A stretch of DNA of 64,000 nt from Thelephora terrestris (lineage: Eukaryota > Basidiomycota > Agaricomycetes > Thelephorales > Thelephoraceae): NCBI GenBank assembly GCA_015956445.1, contig WIUZ02000001.1:2542001-2606000 (forward strand), written 5' to 3'. Below the pieces are notes generated by a model. That model was not told where the DNA came from. It did not search any database and saw nothing but the letters and a program-made list of their open reading frames with translations. Within the stretch, counting starts at the first letter, position 1; every line of letters begins with the position of its first letter. Below are positions 58,189 through 64,000 of this stretch, in pieces. The position numbers and the translations under genes were made by a program.

Positions 58189-58516
58189 TTTGTACATTCT
58201 TCTCCATTTTGTTCACATCCTCCGCGATCCTGCTTTGTTTCCTGTCATTCAGTTCACGATCTCCTTAAATGATGCCATCCTTTCCCTACCATCCGAGTTC
58301 CTTAGATGACATTTGTTCTCGCTACCAGTTCTGATTACGACTATTTAATATGTACGCGCCTAGGGTATCACCATACCCTCCTACCATCTGTATTACGTAG
58401 TTAGCTTTCATGACACCGCTCCAATTAATACATTCCTGTTAAGAATAAGACAAGCGACAAGACCTAGATCTAAGTGATAGATAGCCGGTACATCCAACAT
58501 CCCGTATTACACTAAG
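58189..58516. other. Convergent 3' intergenic region
   Basis: These 328 bases separate the flippase stop (+) and the FAN1 stop (-). The stretch is AT-rich in places (58330-58450), fitting two 3' UTRs. Confidence 0.55.
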
Positions 58517-61500
58517 TTACAGCTCCGGGGAAGAATAGCGAGTGGTATTGGGTTGCTCTGGTTTAGAGCGCTGGGGTTTTTTGGACCGTTTCCGAGGTTT
58601 CCGGCCCCAAGCATCTTGAGAGCTCTCCGGGCTAGATTGTTCAGTCCATTCTTCTTCCTCCCCAGTGTCCGAGTAAGGATCGCGCTTCCGTTTCTTGCTC
58701 TTGGCTTTGTATTTCGGCGTCGCTTTCTCCTTCGCCTTTGGTCCCTTCGTTAAGACCTTCTTTGGAGGTTCCGAGCCTTCCTCGAGGACATGGCAAACTT
58801 CAACAGAAATGCCACTTCGAACCATGAGGTCAATCCAAGTCTGTAGCGCGACAGGGGGTTAACATCGCATTGAAGACGAACAAAGCGAAGTTCAACGAAC
58901 CTTTTGACTTTCTGAGAGTTTGTCCCCAGGGCCCTTGACTTCGACAAACTTGCAACATCTATTCTCGTCGTGCCAGAGAAACAGATCCGGGAGGCCGCCG
59001 CCTCGGGTGCGATATTCCTCAGAGATGATTCGAGAAATCTCGCACAGCTGCTCGCCGCCAAAATACTATATATCCACAGGATTAGAAACGAATAAATGGG
59101 GGGGAAACACGCCTTATTTCTTACCTCTACAATGTTCTCCAAATCTTCTTTCTCGACTAAATCCCACCTCACGCCGATGCAGAGGGTCTGCACATCCCGG
59201 TGTTGCAAGTCGACGGTTCTGATTATCTCTCGAGCCTTCCCTTGCTTGATTTCCTCCAGCCGCTTTTCGAAGAGTTCGCGTCTGCTATGATAAAATGTGT
59301 CGGTATCGATGTCCAATGGAGCGGCCTGAAACGGCGTTTCAAAAGCGCCTGGGATAGTCGCAAAGATTATATCCCAGAATAACATCCCGAAGATGGTGTA
59401 GACAATTCTCCCTTCCGAATGCAGCCTATGGAATATGTCATGAGCGAGGCCTTGCCGTGGTTCAAAGTAACATACCCTTTCCAGCCCTCGTCCTCGTAGT
59501 ATTGCAAGGAGAGCTCTTCCACGGTTACTACTTCGTCGTCCTTTCCCTCCCAACGACTCTTACCCGTGTTGTTTACCGGTCGAACCTGCTGTACAAAAGT
59601 GAGACAGCCTGGTTATCACCGGGAATGGTGATAAGGCACCTGAGCCTGTGTTTTATCTACCCTGCTGCTTCCCACGACTGGAAAGTGCAGATGAATCGTG
59701 TTCTTGGGTCGCATCATATGATCCAGATGCAATGCATCAGCAGAATGGCGAACACGAGTACCGAAGACGAAAGTTTCCTGGGCGTCTGCAAGTCCGGGCT
59801 CGGGAACATGGCAGCACTCGGGAGGTGTCTTGAGTTGCTTTTCTAACTTTGCTAGCCGACCCTGTAGCTTTGGTCGATAAACTGGGGGCAAAGTTAAAAT
59901 CATGAGGTAAGGAAAAAGGATGAGTCACGGCGTACTTGAATGAGTGAACAAATCTTTGAGGCCCGCCTCCGCCGCATCCTTGGCCCTCGCGGGGTCCTTG
60001 AGGTACCGGGTCAACAAGAGCACCCGACGGTCATGCCAAGCCCCCCTCCTGCCCCGTCTCCATCGTACTTGCGCAAGTAAATCTTCGATCACATCTAGCT
60101 CGTATTGATACTCTCCCAAAGATCCGAGAGAATGGCGGGCTTTGCAAACGATGCGAGTCCAGACATAACCTGCCCTCCAAATGTAAGCAGGACGCAGTCG
60201 ACTGTGTTCCATACCGCACCATATTCAAATCTCTCAAGGCCTCTCCTATCCGCCCACGGTTCCTTGATCAACTGCTTCCACACTGGGTAGATGGTTTCAA
60301 ACTTCTGCTGCACCATGCGATGTGAAGCTGCTTTGGTGTTATCGTCTACCCTTCAAGCTTCAGTGCCTGTGTCATCAAAGACGGAGAAGTACCCTACCAC
60401 CGACGGTTCCAGGTTCAGCAGATGTACTCCTTCTCCCCCCTCCATCATTCATCAAATTGTCGACCTCAGCTTCCAACTTGAGCGCATCCTCGTATGCTAT
60501 CAGTTCCTCACGACTGTCCCAAATGTCGGCCGTCCTGTGAGCCTTGTAGTCCTCGTAGTTTCGCTTCTTGGAATAAGCAAGGATGGAGGCTGTTAACAAC
60601 TGGGTAGTGTACTGTGTCCTGCGATAGTATTAGGCGCGATACGCACGATGAGATTCAATAACACGTACGATCGGTAATAAACAAGCTGCATCCTCAGAAA
60701 CAGCTCTCTGAGCAAAGGTTCGATCCTGATGCACTTAACTGCCAGAGATCCAGTAAAATTCAACCGGAACACTACGAAACTGACCCACCGAGCATATCCA
60801 TGACCAGCTTCCTGAGTCTACTGACTTGGCTGTTGCGGCACGGGAGCAGGGTCAACCTAGCTTTTCCCTTCTGTCGTGCCTTGGACGTGAAGAATGACAA
60901 CGTCGATTGATTAGAAGAGGTGGTCAATAGTGCTCTGATCATTTCATGCTTCTGAAATTTACAAGTAAACGTCAATGACAAAGGAGGAGCACTCCATCGT
61001 AGAAGCCAACTGACCTTCTTCGAGGCGCATTTAACTTTGAGCGACTTAACAAGCGCCTGCAACTCTTCGACCGCTAGACAATTAAGCAAATCTTCGATCG
61101 GGGCGTGTTCCTCGTCCCGAGCCACTACAATGTATTCCCAGGGTTGTGGAGGTAAGCAGGAGGGGCCAGGTTGAGACATTTCTTCGATTTTCGGCGCAAC
61201 TTCCGAGCTAAAGCTGTTGGGCATGGAGGGTGTGGGCGAATTGAGGTCCTCGCGACCCGTGGTTTCAACCTTAATTGAGCTTGCCCCGAGGGCTAGCGGG
61301 GTATCTTCAATTGTAATTTGGACCTCTACTGTTTCGGCCTTGACCGTAACAACGGGCACGGCATTTGTTCGAGCATTGTTAGCCGTGTGGTCTTGGATCG
61401 GAGGGACATGCAAGGAAGGGGGGAGAACTGGAACAGGCACGGTCTGTGTCAAAGGAGAGTCCGCGTTTTCCGTGCTGCCCTCATCGTCATCTCCGATCAA

Positions 61501-62026
61501 GTCGATAACTTCCACCTCTGACTCGGGGTCAGGTCCTTCCACGATTGGCTTGACAAGATCCCGACAGAGGTCATTCATGATGTCCGGAATCCTGTCCCCA
61601 AAGCGTTTCCGGTAACCGTAACCATCGAGGTCTCTGAGGCGAAACCATTTCTCCGGTTTGCGCGTGCAAAGCCGAATGAGTATGTGGCGGGCATCGGCTG
61701 TATGGTGATGTGAGTCTTTAGCAACTAGAAGCTACGTGAGACTCACAGGATAATTTCCCGTACCGGGTAAAGATCAAACGTTCATCCTGGTTAAACAAGT
61801 GTCCTTCGTTGGACAGCACCGTCCTCATCATCTCTACGCGTAGTCTCAGTCATACGCACGTGTATCTCACTCCTCGAGTTGAGGAAACCGACTGACCTTC
61901 GAAAACGTGGGTGTACATTTCCTGCTGACGTTCCTCCTGGACAGGGTCATCCTGGCCGTCCATCTGGAGATCCTCGTCCCCAGCAATGATGAAATTGATG
62001 GAACTGTCTACGGCCGTCGACGCCAT
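58517..62026 (-). CDS. FAN1: FAN1-type structure-specific nuclease (VRR-NUC)
   Basis: Homologue of Fanconi-associated nuclease 1, a 5' flap and crosslink-repair nuclease. Many exons, roughly 850-900 residues. Near the N-terminus lie SNEGHLFNQDERLIFTRYGK and RLCTRKPEKWFRLRDLDGYG, typical of fungal FAN1. A Ser/Pro-rich insertion with an acidic EVIDLIGDDDEGS (resembling a SUMO-interacting motif) follows. Then come LAVEELQALVKSLKVKCASK, RIEPLLRELFLRMQLVYYRS, and the TPR-like region. The C-terminal VRR-NUC domain shows GGGLPDLFLWHDENRCCKFV and EVKGPGDKLSESQKTWIDLM, including the catalytic PD-(D/E)xK residues (PD, E and VK). A basic tail (KSKKRKRDPYS) could be a nuclear localisation signal. The ATG at 62026 is tentative: the frame stays open upstream for about 120 bases without another ATG, so a short 5' exon may exist. 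Confidence 0.9.
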
Positions 62027-62246
62027 GCGGACCCGGAACGGGATAGGGGGCTTCAGCGTACAGTCACGTTTCCAGAATAAGAAATCGATGTGCGTGGGAA
62101 TTCCGAATTGTGAGATCCGCGACGCGCGCTTAGACGCCCAGGGCCAGGGTCACGGGATGTGGATATGACGAGCGGCAGAGACACTCGCAGACTACTTGAT
62201 ACATACGAAAAAAAACATACAGAACCTAATGTAAGATATGCAGGCA

Positions 62247-64000
62247 TTATTGCTCACGCTCCGATGCCTTGTCCATTTGCTGTCGTTTCCGTGTGCCACC
62301 CCTGCGAAATGGAGGAATCAGTTGGTGGAAAGAAACGATCGCAAGAGCCACGTACACCTCCGTGTCCAAACCCCTTTTCCTACCACTCTTGGCCTCATCC
62401 AAGAACTTGTCCAGGCCGAACACATCTCCGGTATCCTTTTCGAACTGCACTGGTCCCTCCCGTACCTCTTGCTCGTTAGCACCCTCAAACCCAACCTGGG
62501 CCCGTCCTAGGCCAAACCTATCATTATCCAGGGCCCGAGAGATGCCCTCTTCTGTGCCACCTCCGTAAGACTCGTCGTTTCCTTCAGTAATGTTACCCCT
62601 GGCCTTGTAGATGGCGGCGGCGGCGGAAGAACCATGGAATAAAGGACGATCGTAGAGGTTGTAGGACTCGTCGTCAGCGAAGTTGTTTGAGAGGCTCTCC
62701 TGGTTGAAGAGCCGAGAATCCAACATCGACTCTTTCGACATCGTCGGCTTGGCCAGACCCAGGGCGATCTTCTCAGAAATGTCACGATTCTGCTGACGAG
62801 CGAGCATCTTCGCCCGTTGTTCAGCTCCCATGTTACTCATCCTCATCTCACGCTCACGTTCCCTCCTCTTCTCTCTCCTCATCTCGTCACGAAGCTTGGC
62901 AGCTTCCTCCTCCTCCTCCTCATCGTCTCTTCCCTCCTCACGGTGTGAGGCCTCGGAACCAGATTCACTGTCACTTCCATAATCAGCAAGCCCGGTCTTC
63001 ATAGCAGCGTGACCCTGTGCCGTCGCCACGGCAGAGTGTTTTGGAGGAGCAACTCCGGAACGCTCCTCCCGAGCGCGTTGGGCTAACACCCTAAGGTTTT
63101 CTTCTTTTTGGGCTTTCTCCTTTTCTGCGAGCTTCTGTTGCATCAGGTTCCGCTGTCTGACTTCCTCTCGCGCGTGTCTGTCAGCGATGTACAAGGCTTC
63201 GGAGAACTTAGCAAAATTGTCGTTGATGTGAATCTAGAAGGGGAAAGAAGGTTAGCTTGAACGAATAAAGTAAATGCGATGCCTCACATCTTGGAGACCG
63301 CGTCCATCTGCCGCCAGACGTTTGTCGAGAGGGATGGTATAACCCTTGTTGTTCTTCCAGTTGGAGATACAGGGCGGAATCATCCATTCCTTCTGCTCCT
63401 GGGCAGTGGCTTTGCGTGGAGGGCTGTGAAGAATGGGAGGTGGTGGACTGGGAGGTCCGCGAGGGACCTTTTTGTGCTTGAAGCGAGGAGGTTCCAGAGG
63501 ATCCTCCACTACCTCGGACATTTTGATGATCCTTTGCTTCAAACCGTTTCCGCCACCCTGTTGACCAGGAGTGTACCGAATGAATGTCGTCTTCCCTTGG
63601 CTGTCAGGGACATGCTTTGGTTGTGCTGCCTTGATTTTCCCGTTGGTAATTTTCTCGAGAGCGGCCTTAGTTTTCTCAGCCGTTGCAGCAACCTCTTCTT
63701 CTGAAGGACGTTCCATTGTCCGGTCTGTGTCGGTAAGGTCTTTGCGGTATGCGAGCGGAACGAGGTCTTTAAACTGCGACTGAACTATTTTGCCGTCTCG
63801 TTGGCCTTGTTGAGCAATCGCGTCGTAACGAACGTTTCCTTCAGAGTCAACTTGTAGTGCAAGCGTGTTCCCTGCGGCAGTCTTCCAGTGAATCGTTAGT
63901 TACAACTCGGAGAGTCCGCGCAAACAAACCGCTCTTACCTTCTTCCTGCCAAGATCCAGCGGGTACTGAGCGATATGACATTCTGGGTAGGCACCACCAT
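62247..64000 (-). CDS. PRP45: SNW1/SKIP/Prp45 splicing factor (5' end outside window)
   Basis: Component of the NineTeen-related spliceosome that stays through both splicing steps. The visible part starts within GGAYPECHIAQYPLDLGRKK and continues with NVRYDAIAQQGQRDGKIVQS. The SNW core SNWKNNKGYTIPLDKRLAAD is intact and names the family. PFAM SKIP features such as PRFKHKKVPRGPPSPPPPIL and RKATAQEQKEWMIPPCISNW are present. Downstream is the charged helix with RDEMRREKRREREREMRMSN, then YNLYDRPLFHGSSAA, DVFGLDKFLDEAKSG, and RGLDTE. The last intron (54 nt) is in phase 2 and divisible by three, so it can look like coding sequence. The stop TAA is at 62247. FAN1 starts 220 bp further in the same direction. 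The N-terminal 100 or so residues lie past the right edge. Confidence 0.94.

Overview
This window is nuclear DNA from a basidiomycete fungus, most likely a mushroom-type (Agaricomycotina) species. The signs are many short introns (mostly 49-75 nt, with GT..AG ends), intergenic gaps of a few hundred bases, a moderately GC-rich sequence, and protein families typical of that group. I see 28 protein-coding genes, two of them cut by the window edges. I see no RNA genes, transposons, viral relics or CRISPR arrays.

Layout. 1-8.4 kb: 3' end of a USP7/Ubp15 deubiquitinase (+), SEC66 (-), an Asi1/Asi3-like membrane RING ligase (-), a small glutaredoxin-like gene (+), a ZCCHC8-like CCHC/PSP gene (+) and mitochondrial citrate synthase (+). 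8.8-20.2 kb: an unnamed conserved gene with a Pro/Gly-rich tail (-), the PP2A B56 subunit (+), a membrane SH3 protein (+), PAM17 (-) and a SNF2-family ATPase (+). 20.2-28.7 kb is the sparse part: a wax-synthase-family membrane protein (+), a 2.5-kb gene-less stretch, and two tandem Pcl-type cyclins (-). 28.7-42.7 kb: a coiled-coil/AT-hook protein (+) with a probable frameshift, an unnamed disordered protein (-), IML1/DEPDC5 (+), the NatB catalytic subunit NAA20 (-), a PPIL1-like cyclophilin (-), ELP3 (+) and a Myb/SANT-like protein (+). 43.1-64 kb: a CCCH zinc finger-ankyrin-AAA+ fusion (-), a PP2C phosphatase (+), AHA1 with a hydrophobic tail (+), septin CDC10 (+), a P4-ATPase flippase (+), FAN1 nuclease (-) and the 3' part of SNW1/PRP45 (-).

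The genes are mostly housekeeping and do not form a pathway cluster. Points worth following are the CCCH-ankyrin-ClpB-type AAA+ fusion, three introns best explained by GC-AG splice sites (SEC66, PAM17, AHA1), a tail anchor on AHA1, a 7-nt first coding exon, very compact gene pairs (70 bp between PPIL1 and ELP3; about 59 bp between the glutaredoxin-like and PSP genes), and an Asi-like inner-nuclear-membrane ligase outside yeasts. Exon structures were worked out by hand from splice signals and family conservation. Family names rest on recalled conserved motifs, not on a database search.
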